Assembly: GCA_016721625.1 (NCBI GenBank)
Contig: JADKHR010000001.1
Coordinates: 992,001-1,056,000, forward strand
DNA: 64,000 nucleotides
From: Elusimicrobiota bacterium
Lineage (GTDB): Bacteria > Elusimicrobiota > Elusimicrobia > FEN-1173
Direction: 5' to 3'
In this document: positions 34,235-43,829 of the stretch, piece after piece
Numbering within the stretch: the first letter of the stretch is position 1
Layout of the letters: each line of letters opens with the position of its first letter
Program-made: the position numbers and the translations under genes
Notes under the pieces: model-generated
Seen by the model: the letters and a program-made list of their open reading frames with translations, nothing else
Told to the model about the DNA's origin: nothing
Databases searched by the model: none

Positions 34235-36691
34235 CTACCCGACGCGCCTATTTTTCCGAGGTTTTTCTTCCTCCTCGATGCCCTTCTTGAGCTTTTCAAC
34301 GGCTTCCTGGGCGGAACGGATCAAGCGGCCGTCGCGGTCCCCCGTCGTCAGTTTTTTGAGCGCCGGAATCGCTCGCTCATCCCCGATTTGGGAGAGCCCC
34401 CGGACAACCGCCATTTGGACCAAAAGATGGCGATCCTCCAACAACCCGATCAGATGGTTTTGAACGTCTTCGCGGCCGGCTCCGACCTGGGCCAGACAGC
34501 GAACGGCCGTCATCCGCCGCGTGTCGGGGACGCCGTAGGCCGTGTGTTTCTTCAACCGGGAAACAAGGTCCGCCGGTTTCAGCGCCGTGAGCGCCTCCAG
34601 GGCGCCCGAACGGAGAACGTCGTTCCAGGACTCCATGCCGAGGGCCTGCTCGATGAGCTTCAAGATCAGGGGATCTCCCTGCCGGGCCAGGGCCCGCAGG
34701 GACTGGTTGAAGGCGAAATAACTTTTTTCCCCCGCGTGGGTTTCCAGGAGCCGCTCGCGCACCAGGCCTTCCCGGAATTCTCCCAAGGCGTAAAGGATCG
34801 CCCGGCGGGCTTTGGGATGTTCCACCTGGCCGTGGGCGGCCAACAGCGCCTGGGCGGCGGCCGGAGTACGAATCTGGCTGAGAGCCTGGGCGATTTCCCC
34901 CTGCACGTGCCAAAACGGTTCCGCCAGGAGGGCCTTGGACAAGGCCTCCACCGCCGACGGGCCGGCCGCTTTTCCGAGGGCTTTGGCGGCCTCCGCCCGC
35001 CCCAACACGTGGGGGTCCACAGTCAATTGCCGTTTCCACATCTCTTCTGATTTCGGGAAATCCACCTTTTTCAGAATCCAATGGTCCGGATCAAAAAGGG
35101 CCACCTCGGGCTCCCGATTCAATTTGAAGCGGAAGAGGTGGGATTTTTTGTCCACCGTCTCCTTGAACCGTTTCTGCTCCCGGCCCATCCAAAACCCGAA
35201 TTCCACTGGAAGACGGAAGAGAGCCGTTTCACCATTGGTGTTCTGGGTCTGAACCACGCGAACCACGGCCTCCTTTTTTCGCGCGTCCCACCAATAGCGG
35301 ATTTTGAATTCCGGGTGGCCGGCGCCATAAACCCATTGGTCGAAGAACTTGGAGAGGTTCTTCCCCGTGGCTTTTTCAATGGCGTCCAATAGTTGCCGGG
35401 TCTCCACGACTTTTCCCCGGTTTTCCCGAACATAGATCCCGATGGCTTTCCAGAAATCGCGGTCGCCCAGAAGACCCCGAACCATATGGAGCACCCGGGA
35501 CCCCTTCTCGTAAAGGTGCCGATCGAAGAGGTCGGAGGGTTGTTGGTAAACCTTGGTGACGATGGCGCGGCGGTAATGGTCCCGGTCCTCCTCGAAATAG
35601 ATTTCCCCGTTCTGGTAAAGCTCCACGGCGAATTCATCGGCGCCCTTGTCGTGCTCGGTGAAGAGGGCCTCGAAGTAGGTGGCGAAACTCTCGTTTAACC
35701 AGGCATGGGACCAGTCCCGGCACGTCAGGAGGTCGCCGAACCATTGGTGCGCGAGTTCATGGGCCACCAGCGGGTCGGAAGAAAAGTCCAGGTGGGCCCG
35801 TTCGTCGTGCAAGGTCAGGGCCGTTTGGGTCGTGGCGCTGGTATTTTCCATGCCCCCATAAATGAAATCCACCGCCGCCACTTGGGCGTATTTCGGGTAG
35901 GCGTAGGGCACCCCGATTTTTTTTGAAAAGAATTCCATCATTTTCGGCGTCTTGCCGAAGGCCCGGCGGGCGTCTTCCTCCCGTCCTTTTGGCACGTAGT
36001 AGAGAACGGGTTTTCCGCGCCACAGGTCCTTGATCTCCGCGAATTCTCCAACGGCGAGAGTCACGAGGTACGTGGCGTGGGGGATCTCTTGTTTCCAATG
36101 GAACAGGGTATCCCGGCCCCGGGAGGATTTCCGAACCAGTCGTCCGTTGGAGACGGCGGTGAACCCCCGCGGCACGCGGACGATCATTTCCGTGGTCGTG
36201 CGATCCTGGGGAGCGTCGTGGCAGGGAAACCAATACCGCGCGTATTCGTCTTCCCCTTGGGTCCAGACCTGGACGGGTTTTTTGGGATAGCCGCGGTCCG
36301 GCCTGATGAAATAGAGACCGAGCTTGGGCCGGGTGACTTTGTACTCCACCGCGATGTCCAACCGGGCCCCGCGCCGCACGGGCGAGGGCAGATGAACCGT
36401 CAGTTTTTTATCGTCGTAGTCAAAGCGGAGCGCCCGCCCCCGACTCCGGACCGAACCGATGCCAAAGTGCACGGCGTCAAAAACCATGCGGTCCGCGCCG
36501 TCGGCCAAGGCCCGGAGGGTCGTGGTGCACACGCCGCGCAATCGTTGGCCGGGGATATCCAACCGAAGATCCAGCCGAATGTGTTCCGTGTCGAAAGTGC
36601 GATCCGGGGCATACTGGGGCTCGGACCCCTTCAACGTAAACCGGCCGTCCAGCCGGCCCGATCGCTTGCATTCAAAAAGGTTTTCCATCAT
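34235..36691 (-). CDS. M1-family aminopeptidase with C-terminal HEAT-like repeats
   Basis: 818 residues. Zinc site H-E-L-A-H at 311-315 with the third ligand Glu334 in W-L-N-E-S-F-A-T-Y. The exopeptidase motif is G-G-M-E-N (279-283), a common variant of GAMEN. An N-terminal beta-sandwich domain precedes it. The last about 250 residues are helical repeats (for example A-V-R-G-L-S-Q-I-G-D-E-R-A-I-P-A-L) of HEAT/PBS type, instead of the usual ERAP-like domain. No signal peptide, so probably cytoplasmic. It removes N-terminal residues from peptides. The ATG at 36691 sits behind AAGGAG and overlaps the upstream stop as ATGA, linking it to the exported protein and clpB. Very sure of family. Confidence 0.92.
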   Translation of the reverse strand: MMENLFECKRSGRLDGRFTLKGSEPQYAPDRTFDTEHIRLDLRLDIPGQRLRGVCTTTLRALADGADRMVFDAVHFGIGSVRSRGRALRFDYDDKKLTVHLPSPVRRGARLDIAVEYKVTRPKLGLYFIRPDRGYPKKPVQVWTQGEDEYARYWFPCHDAPQDRTTTEMIVRVPRGFTAVSNGRLVRKSSRGRDTLFHWKQEIPHATYLVTLAVGEFAEIKDLWRGKPVLYYVPKGREEDARRAFGKTPKMMEFFSKKIGVPYAYPKYAQVAAVDFIYGGMENTSATTQTALTLHDERAHLDFSSDPLVAHELAHQWFGDLLTCRDWSHAWLNESFATYFEALFTEHDKGADEFAVELYQNGEIYFEEDRDHYRRAIVTKVYQQPSDLFDRHLYEKGSRVLHMVRGLLGDRDFWKAIGIYVRENRGKVVETRQLLDAIEKATGKNLSKFFDQWVYGAGHPEFKIRYWWDARKKEAVVRVVQTQNTNGETALFRLPVEFGFWMGREQKRFKETVDKKSHLFRFKLNREPEVALFDPDHWILKKVDFPKSEEMWKRQLTVDPHVLGRAEAAKALGKAAGPSAVEALSKALLAEPFWHVQGEIAQALSQIRTPAAAQALLAAHGQVEHPKARRAILYALGEFREGLVRERLLETHAGEKSYFAFNQSLRALARQGDPLILKLIEQALGMESWNDVLRSGALEALTALKPADLVSRLKKHTAYGVPDTRRMTAVRCLAQVGAGREDVQNHLIGLLEDRHLLVQMAVVRGLSQIGDERAIPALKKLTTGDRDGRLIRSAQEAVEKLKKGIEEEEKPRKNRRVG

Positions 36692-37449
36692 TTCAATGTT
36701 TCTCCTTGGGGGTCCTCATGGGTCGAAGCCGCAAAGACGGCGTCATCCAGATAAGAGTTGTAAACAACGGCGTTCGCGCGCAAGACTTCCATGCGCTGGC
36801 CCGCCGCGTTGAACCGGGTCCATTGGGCCGCCGTGTTCAATAGGTTCTGCCGAAGCTCGTGGTCTTCCAACAAAAAACTTCCAGCGCCGTCGTTGGCGCC
36901 AAAGCGTACCCCGCGTAGACGGGGCACGTCCGTGTCCAGGAGCAGAACTACCGGGGCGTCCACAGGAATTCCCTGGTCCGGTTTCAGATCCAGTTCGATC
37001 CGGCGCACGAGCCGTGTTTGAAAATAGGCGGATCCCAAATAGCGCGAACCGGAAGAGGATGCCGAGAGGGTGAAGGGAGCCATGAGCCAAAAAACCCGGA
37101 GCCGGGCGTCCGACACCCGGGCGTCGCGGGTGGCCGGGTCCGACACCGGAATCCCGTCCTTTAGGACGAAAGGAGCCGAACCGGTCCAAACGGTCCAGCG
37201 CCCCTCCGGCGTCTCCAGGTCCTCCCGGATCTGAAAGCCGTTTCCCGCGCGCCTCAACCGCTGGCGGCCCCGCCAGGTCACCACCCCGCCCGGCGATGGC
37301 CGCGCCATGGAAAAAGACCAATCCACGGTTTCCACGCGATCGTAGCGAACCCCGCCCCCCGCGTCTTTCAAACAGTCGTTGAAATAATCCGGTGTTTTGG
37401 CCGCCAGGAGGAGGACCGCCGCCAAAGGCCAACACCCGGATCGAGACAT
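36688..37449 (-). CDS. Exported protein of unknown function
   Basis: 253 residues. A short signal-like stretch (C-W-P-L-A-A-V-L-L-L-A-A) is followed by a mostly beta protein with W-S-F-S-M-A-R, G-F-Q-I-R-E-D-L and L-D-L-K-P-D-Q-G. The overall look is of a periplasmic or lipoprotein-like beta sandwich, but there is no convincing lipobox. I do not recognise a family. The ATG follows the clpB stop with no gap, and its stop overlaps the aminopeptidase start, so the three genes form one translationally coupled unit. Confidence 0.6.
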   Translation of the reverse strand: MSRSGCWPLAAVLLLAAKTPDYFNDCLKDAGGGVRYDRVETVDWSFSMARPSPGGVVTWRGRQRLRRAGNGFQIREDLETPEGRWTVWTGSAPFVLKDGIPVSDPATRDARVSDARLRVFWLMAPFTLSASSSGSRYLGSAYFQTRLVRRIELDLKPDQGIPVDAPVVLLLDTDVPRLRGVRFGANDGAGSFLLEDHELRQNLLNTAAQWTRFNAAGQRMEVLRANAVVYNSYLDDAVFAASTHEDPQGETLK

Positions 37450-40032
37450 TTACTTCTTTCCGGCCGTTCGGAAATGGAGGGAACCGTCCTTGGCCGCGTC
37501 CACCTCGACGGTTTCGCCGTCGCGGAACTCGCCGGCCAATATTTTTCGGGCGAGCGGGTCGATCACCTCTTTTTGCAGGGCGCGTTTGAGGGGGCGCGCG
37601 CCATAGTCCGGGTCGAACCCGTCTTTGGCCAGGGCGGCTTTGGCGGCGGGCGTGAGGCGGATCGTCATCCGGCGCTCCGCCATCCGTTTCTGCAGTTGGG
37701 CCACCTGAATGTCCACGATGTGGGCGATCTGGGCCTCGGTCAGGCGGGAGAAAATCAACACCTCGTCGATGCGGTTCAAGAATTCCGGGCGGAAGTGGCC
37801 CCGCAAGGCGTCCATCACCTTCACCCGGGCCTCGGCGTCGGAGGTGGCGTCGGTCAGCCACTGGCTTCCGATATTGGAGGTCATAACGACCACCGTGTTT
37901 TTAAAATCCACCGTTCGCCCCTGTCCGTCCGTCAGGCGGCCGTCGTCCAAGATCTGGAGAAGGATGTTGAAAACGTCCGCGTGCGCCTTTTCGATTTCGT
38001 CCAAAAGGAGCACGGCGTAGGGGCGCCGCCGCACGGCTTCCGTCAGCTGGCCCCCCTCCTCATACCCCACGTAGCCGGGAGGGGCGCCGATCAGCCGGGC
38101 CACCGCGTGCTTCTCCATGTATTCCGACATATCCAGCCGCACCAGGGCGCGCTCGTCGTCGAAAAGGAATTCCGCCAGAGCCCGGGCCAATTCCGTCTTG
38201 CCCACGCCCGTGGGTCCGAGGAAAATGAAAGAGCCCATGGGCCGGTGCGGATCCGCGAGACCTGAACGGCTCCGCCGAATGGCGTCGGACACGGCGCGCA
38301 CGGCCTCGTCTTGGCCCACCACCCGGTCGTGAAGTTTGTCCTCCATTTTGAGGAGTTTGGCCACTTCGCCTTCCAGCATGCGGGAGACCGGAATGCCGGT
38401 CCATTTGGCCACCACTTGGGCAATGTCTTCTTCATCCACCGCTTCCTTCAGCATGGCGGTGTCTTTTTGAATGCCCGCCAAGCGGTCCTGGGCGGCCTTC
38501 ATCTCTTTTTCCAGGGCCGGCATTTTCCCATATCGAAGTTCCGCCGCTTTCCCCAGGTCGCCGGACCGTTCCGCCTTTTGCTCTTCCCGGCGAACGTCTT
38601 CCAGCTTCTCCTTGGCTTCTCGGATGCGGGAAAGGCCGGCCTTCTCCGCTTCCCAATGTTTCTTCATCAGGTCGGACTTCTTGGCCAGTTCCCCCAGTTC
38701 CTTTTCCAGTTTCGCCAGACGCTCCCGGCTAGCCGGGTCCTCTTCCTTTTGCAGGGCCCGGCGTTCAATCTCCAGCTGGCGGCGCCGCCGTTCCACCTCG
38801 TCCAATTCCACGGGCATGGAATCCATTTCCATGCGGAGACGGCTGGAGGCTTCGTCCATCAGGTCGATGGCTTTGTCGGGAAGGAATCGGTCGGCGATAT
38901 ATCGGTCGGACAGGGTGGCGGCCGCCACCAGGGCGCCGTCGGTGATGCGGACGCCGTGGTGCAGTTCATAGCGTTCCTTCAGGCCCCGGAGGATCGCGAT
39001 GGACTGTTCCACCGTGGGTGCCCCCACCACGATGGGCTGGAAGCGGCGTTCCAGGGCCGGGTCTTTTTCGATGTGTTTGCGGTATTCGTCCAGGGTCGTG
39101 GCGCCCACGCACCGGAGTTCCCCCCGGGCGAGCATGGGTTTCAGGAGGTTGGCCGCGTCCACAGCCCCTTCGGCGGCCCCCGCTCCCACCAGCGTGTGAA
39201 GTTCGTCGATGAACAGGATGATCTTTCCCTGGGCGTCGACGATTTCTTTCAGCACCGCCTTCAGCCGGTCTTCAAATTCGCCCCGGTATTTGGCCCCGGC
39301 GATGAGCGCGCCCAGGTCCAGGGCCAACACGCGTTTGGACTTGAGTCCCTCCGGCACGTCCCCGGACACCACCCGTTGGGCGAGCCCTTCGACGATGGCG
39401 GTCTTGCCCACGCCGGGCTCTCCGATCAAAACCGGATTGTTCTTGGTCCGGCGGGAAAGGACCTGGATCACCCGCCGGATTTCCTCGTCGCGGCCGATCA
39501 CCGGATCGAGCTTTCCGGCCCGGGCGGCTTCGGTCAAATCCCGGCCGTATTTTTCCAGGGCTTGGTATTTCGCTTCGGGGTTTTCGTCGGTCACGCGGTG
39601 GGATCCTCGCAGGTCGGTCAGGGTCTGGAGCACCCGGTCCCGCTGGAGCCCTTGGGCCCGGAGAAGGGCCGCCGTCGGGTCTCCAGGAAGGTTCAGGATC
39701 GCCAGGAGGAGGTGTTCCGTCGAAATGAATTCGTCCTGAAACGCCTTGGCCTCGGTCTCGGCGTTGGCGGCCGCCGCGCGGAACGCCGCGGAGGCGGAAA
39801 GCTGGACGTTCCCGGTCACCTCGGGGATTTTGTCCAATTCCGCTGAGAGCAGGGGCCGAAGCCTCGCCAGGGAGATCCCGGATTTCTCCAACACCGAGGG
39901 AACGATGTTCTCGGGAACGTCGAGCAATGCCGAGAGCAGATGCGCCACCTCCACCCGGGCGTGGTGGCGCTTCTCGGCCAAGGAAGTGGCTTCTTGAAGG
40001 GCGTCTTGGCCTTTCTGGGTGAATTTCAACAT
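37450..40032 (-). CDS. clpB: ATP-dependent disaggregase ClpB
   Basis: 860 residues, normal for ClpB. An N-terminal Clp_N pair (1-145), AAA-1 with Walker A G-E-P-G-V-G-K-T (204-211), and a long M-domain coiled coil (about 400-525; K-K-H-W-E-A-E-K type) distinguish it from ClpC. AAA-2 has G-P-T-G-V-G-K-T and the pore loop G-Y-V-G-Y. It rescues aggregated proteins with DnaK. The start is M-L-K-F-T-Q-K-G-Q at 40032. It lies between pth and the exported-protein gene. A second Clp ATPase (clpC) ends the window at the right. Confidence 0.97.
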   Translation of the reverse strand: MLKFTQKGQDALQEATSLAEKRHHARVEVAHLLSALLDVPENIVPSVLEKSGISLARLRPLLSAELDKIPEVTGNVQLSASAAFRAAAANAETEAKAFQDEFISTEHLLLAILNLPGDPTAALLRAQGLQRDRVLQTLTDLRGSHRVTDENPEAKYQALEKYGRDLTEAARAGKLDPVIGRDEEIRRVIQVLSRRTKNNPVLIGEPGVGKTAIVEGLAQRVVSGDVPEGLKSKRVLALDLGALIAGAKYRGEFEDRLKAVLKEIVDAQGKIILFIDELHTLVGAGAAEGAVDAANLLKPMLARGELRCVGATTLDEYRKHIEKDPALERRFQPIVVGAPTVEQSIAILRGLKERYELHHGVRITDGALVAAATLSDRYIADRFLPDKAIDLMDEASSRLRMEMDSMPVELDEVERRRRQLEIERRALQKEEDPASRERLAKLEKELGELAKKSDLMKKHWEAEKAGLSRIREAKEKLEDVRREEQKAERSGDLGKAAELRYGKMPALEKEMKAAQDRLAGIQKDTAMLKEAVDEEDIAQVVAKWTGIPVSRMLEGEVAKLLKMEDKLHDRVVGQDEAVRAVSDAIRRSRSGLADPHRPMGSFIFLGPTGVGKTELARALAEFLFDDERALVRLDMSEYMEKHAVARLIGAPPGYVGYEEGGQLTEAVRRRPYAVLLLDEIEKAHADVFNILLQILDDGRLTDGQGRTVDFKNTVVVMTSNIGSQWLTDATSDAEARVKVMDALRGHFRPEFLNRIDEVLIFSRLTEAQIAHIVDIQVAQLQKRMAERRMTIRLTPAAKAALAKDGFDPDYGARPLKRALQKEVIDPLARKILAGEFRDGETVEVDAAKDGSLHFRTAGKK

Positions 40033-40087
40033 GGAGGAAAGACCCGCCGGTCAGCCCCAACGCCGAACAACGCCGGGTCGAGCGGGG

Positions 40088-40642
40088 TCAACCGGGGAGG
40101 CCGTTGAAATGGTTCATGGCCGTTTCCAACCCCTCGACCAAGACCGCGTTCAGGGCGTCGGCGCCGAGTTCCCCCAACTCCGCCAAACGCTCCGCGTCCA
40201 CCTTCTTGAGAACGAAATCTTTGGGGTCCATCCCCGGAGGGACGGGGCCCACCCCGATCCGAAGGCGGGCGATGTCCTCGATGTTGAAAGCCTGGAGAAC
40301 GGAATCCAGTCCGTTGTGCCCGCCGGAACTGCCCTTCCGCCGAATGCGGATCCGCCCCCAGGGAAGGGCGAAGTCGTCGCATACCACCAGGAGTTCCGCG
40401 GCCGGAATATGCCACCAGGCGGTGGCCCACAGCACGTTGTTTCCGGAGAGGTTCATCAGCGTTTTCGGCTTGGCGAAACGCACGTCGCCCTTCAGGGCGG
40501 CGTGAAGCTTGTCTTTTTCGTCTTTCCAGGTCAGCTTGAGCCGACGAGCCAAAACGTCGAGCGCATGGAACCCGATGTTGTGAGGCGTGTGGTCGTACTT
40601 TTTCTCGTCGTTCCCGAGCCCCACCACCAAGCGTGGAATCAT
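40088..40642 (-). CDS. pth: Peptidyl-tRNA hydrolase
   Basis: 184 residues. The opening is V-V-G-L-G-N, then catalytic His21 in T-P-H-N-I-G-F, K-P-x-T-L-M-N-L-S-G-N, V-C-D-D-F-A-L-P-W-G and G-G-H-N-G-L. It frees tRNA from peptidyl-tRNA that dropped off ribosomes. It lies directly after rplY, an order (prs, rplY, pth) widely kept in bacteria. Confidence 0.96.
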   Translation of the reverse strand: MIPRLVVGLGNDEKKYDHTPHNIGFHALDVLARRLKLTWKDEKDKLHAALKGDVRFAKPKTLMNLSGNNVLWATAWWHIPAAELLVVCDDFALPWGRIRIRRKGSSGGHNGLDSVLQAFNIEDIARLRIGVGPVPPGMDPKDFVLKKVDAERLAELGELGADALNAVLVEGLETAMNHFNGLPG

Positions 40643-40666
40643 CGGCCCATCTCCTAGGGGGAAAAG

Positions 40667-41383
40667 TTACTTCTTCTCCTTGGCGGCGGGGGCGGCGGGA
40701 GCCTTGGCTCCGGCGGGCGCCTTGGCGCCGGCCGCGGCTTCCTCGCCTTCTTCGGGCTTCTTGCCTTTGGCGATCACTTCGGGTTCCGTCCCAGCCGCGG
40801 CGGCCACCGGCGTGGGGGCCACTTCTTCGGCGGCGGGCGCCACGATATTGACCACCAGACCTTCCCGATCGTTCAAGATCTCGACGCCTTTCGGCAGGAC
40901 CAGGTCTTTCACCTTGATGCCTTGGTTCAGTTGAAGTTGGGAGACGTCCACCGGAAGCCCGTCGGGGATGTCGGTGGGAAGACAGCGCACCCGGAGGTTC
41001 CGAAGGATGTGCTCCAAAATGCCTCCGCCCACTTTGACGCCGGGGGCTTCCCCCGTGACGTGGAGAGGGATATTGACTTCGAGCAGGGCCGTCATTGAAA
41101 TCCGCTGGAAATCCACATGGATGATGTCGTGGGTCAGAATGTCCCGCTGGACTTCTTTCAGGAGCACCACCTCCGCGCCCGAGCCCACCTTGAGGTTCAT
41201 GAGCACGTTGATCCCGTGCCCCTTCAGGACTTGAACCAGATTTTTCACGTTAACGACCAGGTTCATCGGCTCATTTTTTCCGCCGTAGACCACGGCCGGG
41301 ATGTTCCCGTCCTGACGGAGTTTGTGCAGGGTGCCTTTCGATGTCAAATCGCGCTTTTCGGCGCCAAGTTCAATGGTCTTCAT
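40667..41383 (-). CDS. rplY: Ribosomal protein L25 (general stress protein Ctc type)
   Basis: 238 residues, the long two-domain form. The N-terminal 5S rRNA-binding domain has L-R-Q-D-G-N-I-P-A-V-V-Y-G-G and V-D-F-Q-R-I. The C-terminal TL5-like domain has P-L-H-V-T-G-E-A-P-G-V-K-x-G-G-I-L-E. The tail of about 50 residues is rich in Ala, Pro, Lys and Glu and is probably disordered. It binds 5S rRNA in the large subunit. It lies between prs and pth. Confidence 0.95.
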   Translation of the reverse strand: MKTIELGAEKRDLTSKGTLHKLRQDGNIPAVVYGGKNEPMNLVVNVKNLVQVLKGHGINVLMNLKVGSGAEVVLLKEVQRDILTHDIIHVDFQRISMTALLEVNIPLHVTGEAPGVKVGGGILEHILRNLRVRCLPTDIPDGLPVDVSQLQLNQGIKVKDLVLPKGVEILNDREGLVVNIVAPAAEEVAPTPVAAAAGTEPEVIAKGKKPEEGEEAAAGAKAPAGAKAPAAPAAKEKK

Positions 41384-41412
41384 GGGATATACCTCGCTTG
41401 ATTTCTAAAGTG

Positions 41413-42354
41413 TTAAACGAACAACTCGCTGATGGACCGCTCGAAATGGATCCGTTGGATGGCTTCGGCCAGGAGCGGCGCCACCGAAAGGACCCGGATT
41501 TTTCGGGAATCTTTCTGGTTCAGGGGAATGCTGTTGGTGATCACCAATTCCTCCACGGGCGAAGCGTTCAGCCGATCGATGGCCGGGCCCGCCAAAACGC
41601 CGTGGGCGGCCGCGGCCAGAACGCGGGTCGCGCCGGAATCTTTCAACGCTTGGGCCGCCTTCACCAGGGTCCCGCCCGTGTCCACCAAATCGTCGATGAT
41701 GAGCGCGACCTTTCCCTTCACGTCTCCCACCACGTGCATGACGTTGGCTTCCCGCGGGGAAATCCGCCGCTTGTCGATGATGGCGAGGCCGGACTCCAAC
41801 CGTTTGGCAAACGCCCGCGCGCGCTCGACGCCCCCGGCGTCCGGCGAGACCACCACCAGCGTCTCCGGAGGAATTTTCTTTTTTTGGAAGTGGCCCACGA
41901 GCACCGGGTTCGCGTAGAGATGGTCCACGGGGATATCAAAGAAACCCTGGATCTGGCCCGCGTGAAGGTCCATGGTGAGGACGCGGTCGATTCCCGCGGC
42001 GCGGATGATGTTGGAAACCAGTTTCGCCGAAATCGGAACCCGGGGTTCGGCCTTCCGGTCCTGCCGGCCGTAACCAAAATACGGCATGACGGCCGTGATC
42101 CGCCACGCCGAAGCGCGGCGCAGGGCGTCCACCATCAACAAAAGCTCCATCAAATTGTCGTTGGCCGGATAGCTCGTGGGCTGGATGATGAAACAATCGG
42201 CCCCGCGCACGTTCTCCGTGATCTTGACCTCGACTTCCCCGTCCGGAAAACGCCCGACGCTGGCCTGACCGAGTTTGGTCTTTAACACGCCCGCAATTTC
42301 TTTCGCCAACGCCGGATGGGCGTTGCCCGTGAAAAGTTTGAGTGGTGCGACCAT
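41413..42354 (-). CDS. prs: Ribose-phosphate pyrophosphokinase
   Basis: About 313 residues from the ATG at 42354; an ATG at 42381 overlapping the glmU stop is possible. Family marks are L-F-T-G-N-A-H-P, the substrate loop F-x-D-G-E-V-x-V, Y-F-G-Y-G-R-Q-D-R-K, D-L-H-A-G-Q-I-Q-G-F-F and the PRPP-binding V-A-L-I-I-D-D-L-V-D-T-G-G-T. It makes PRPP from ribose-5-phosphate and ATP for nucleotide synthesis. It follows glmU, a common pairing. Confidence 0.96.
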   Translation of the reverse strand: MVAPLKLFTGNAHPALAKEIAGVLKTKLGQASVGRFPDGEVEVKITENVRGADCFIIQPTSYPANDNLMELLLMVDALRRASAWRITAVMPYFGYGRQDRKAEPRVPISAKLVSNIIRAAGIDRVLTMDLHAGQIQGFFDIPVDHLYANPVLVGHFQKKKIPPETLVVVSPDAGGVERARAFAKRLESGLAIIDKRRISPREANVMHVVGDVKGKVALIIDDLVDTGGTLVKAAQALKDSGATRVLAAAAHGVLAGPAIDRLNASPVEELVITNSIPLNQKDSRKIRVLSVAPLLAEAIQRIHFERSISELFV

Positions 42355-42373
42355 GGGATTCTCGCCTCGTTTT

Positions 42374-43768
42374 TTAACCATGTGATGGACTCGATTTCCT
42401 CGTCCGCTTTGATTTGGCCCATCCCCGCTTGACGACCGCCGGAGCGCGCTCGAGAGCGAGCGCCTGGGCCGGAACGTCCCGCGTGAGAGTGGACCCCGCG
42501 CCGACCACGGCGCCCGCCCCCACCCGCAAGGGAGCGACTAAATTCACGTTGGAGCCGATGAAGGCCCCTCGACCGATCACCGTCCGGTGCTTCTGAACGC
42601 CGTCGTAGTTGCAGGTGATCACGCCCGCCCCCACGTTGACTTGGGGCCCCACCGTCGCGTCCCCCAGATAACTTAAATGGTTGACCTTGGCGCCGGCGCC
42701 CAGCCGGGTCTTCTTGATTTCCACAAAATTTCCCACATGGGCGTCCCGCCCGATCACCGCCCCCGGCCGCAGTCGGGAAAAGGGTCCCACCCGAGCCCCG
42801 CTTTCCACCCGAGCTCCCTCGCCAAAACTGGCTTCCAGACGAACGCCGTCGGCCACCACGCAATCCTGAAGGCGGGTCATGGGACCGATGCGGCAATTCC
42901 GGCCGATCCGGGTGGCCCCCGCTAAAAACGTCTGGGGTTCAATCACCGTGTCTCGCCCGACCCGCACCGACTCTTCCACGAAGGTCGTCGCCGGATCCAC
43001 CACGGTCACGCCCGCGTCCATCAAACGGTCCAACAGGCGCCCGTTGATCCGCCGCCCGGCCTCGGCCAGTTCCCGGCGGTTGTTCACGCCCAAAATTTCG
43101 TCCCCGTCCGACAAACGCAGGGCCCCCACGGAGCGACTCCGTCCCACCAAAAATCCAATCACATCCGTCAGGTAATATTCGCCCTTGGCGTTGTTGGGGC
43201 GAAGGCGCCGCAGTCCCTCCAACAGGTCTCGAATTCGAAAACAGTAGGTCCCGGAGTTGATCTCTCGGATGGACTGCTCTTCCACCGAAGCGTCGCGTTG
43301 TTCCACGATGGCGGCCGGTCGGCCGTCCGGCCCGCGGCGAATCCGCCCGTAGCCCGCTGGGTCCGGAACCTCAGCGGTCAAGAGCGTCGCCGCGTTTTTC
43401 TCTCGACGATGAACCCGGGTCAGGGCCCGCAAAGACTCGGTGCGGACCAGAGGCGCGTCCCCGCAGAGAACCAAGACGCTCCCGCCTCGACTCGCCAGCC
43501 ATCGCGCGGCCGGCCGCACCGCATCGCCGGACCCGCGCCTTTCTTTCTGAATAAAAAAAGCCAGACCTTTTCGGCCGGACAACCGCTCTTTCACTCTCTC
43601 GGCGCCGCGTCCCAGGACGATCCCGACGGCGCCCCCCAGGGGCGCGACGGCGTCCAACACATGCTCCACCAAGGCTTTTCCGGCCAGCGAGTGAAGAACC
43701 TTTGGCAAATCGGACTTCATCCGGGTGCCTTCCCCGGCGGCGAGGATGAGAATACTATTGGATGTCAA
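42374..43768 (-). CDS. glmU: Bifunctional UDP-GlcNAc pyrophosphorylase / GlcN-1-P acetyltransferase
   Basis: About 464 residues if it starts at the TTG at 43768, which places L-I-L-A-A-G-E-G-T-R-M-K-S-D-L-P-K at the N-terminus; no in-frame ATG lies near. The N-terminal uridyltransferase has C-G-D-A-P-L and E-Q-R-D-A. The C-terminal left-handed beta helix has many hexapeptide turns and the active-site segment N-F-V-E-I-K-K-T and H-L-S-Y-L-G-D-A. It makes UDP-N-acetylglucosamine for peptidoglycan, lipopolysaccharide and the window's polysaccharides. Its stop lies 19 bases from the preferred prs start. Confidence 0.93.
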   Translation of the reverse strand: MTSNSILILAAGEGTRMKSDLPKVLHSLAGKALVEHVLDAVAPLGGAVGIVLGRGAERVKERLSGRKGLAFFIQKERRGSGDAVRPAARWLASRGGSVLVLCGDAPLVRTESLRALTRVHRREKNAATLLTAEVPDPAGYGRIRRGPDGRPAAIVEQRDASVEEQSIREINSGTYCFRIRDLLEGLRRLRPNNAKGEYYLTDVIGFLVGRSRSVGALRLSDGDEILGVNNRRELAEAGRRINGRLLDRLMDAGVTVVDPATTFVEESVRVGRDTVIEPQTFLAGATRIGRNCRIGPMTRLQDCVVADGVRLEASFGEGARVESGARVGPFSRLRPGAVIGRDAHVGNFVEIKKTRLGAGAKVNHLSYLGDATVGPQVNVGAGVITCNYDGVQKHRTVIGRGAFIGSNVNLVAPLRVGAGAVVGAGSTLTRDVPAQALALERAPAVVKRGWAKSKRTRKSSPSHG

Positions 43769-43829
43769 CGAGGTCCACGAACCACAAGGTTCAAACAGAG
43801 CGATTTTAGCACACTTTCCCGCCGGATGA

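Noticed and set aside
38311..39846. 511-codon plus-strand open frame opposite clpB
   Set aside because: Antisense of a highly conserved gene in G/C-rich sequence; no motif, no ribosome site.
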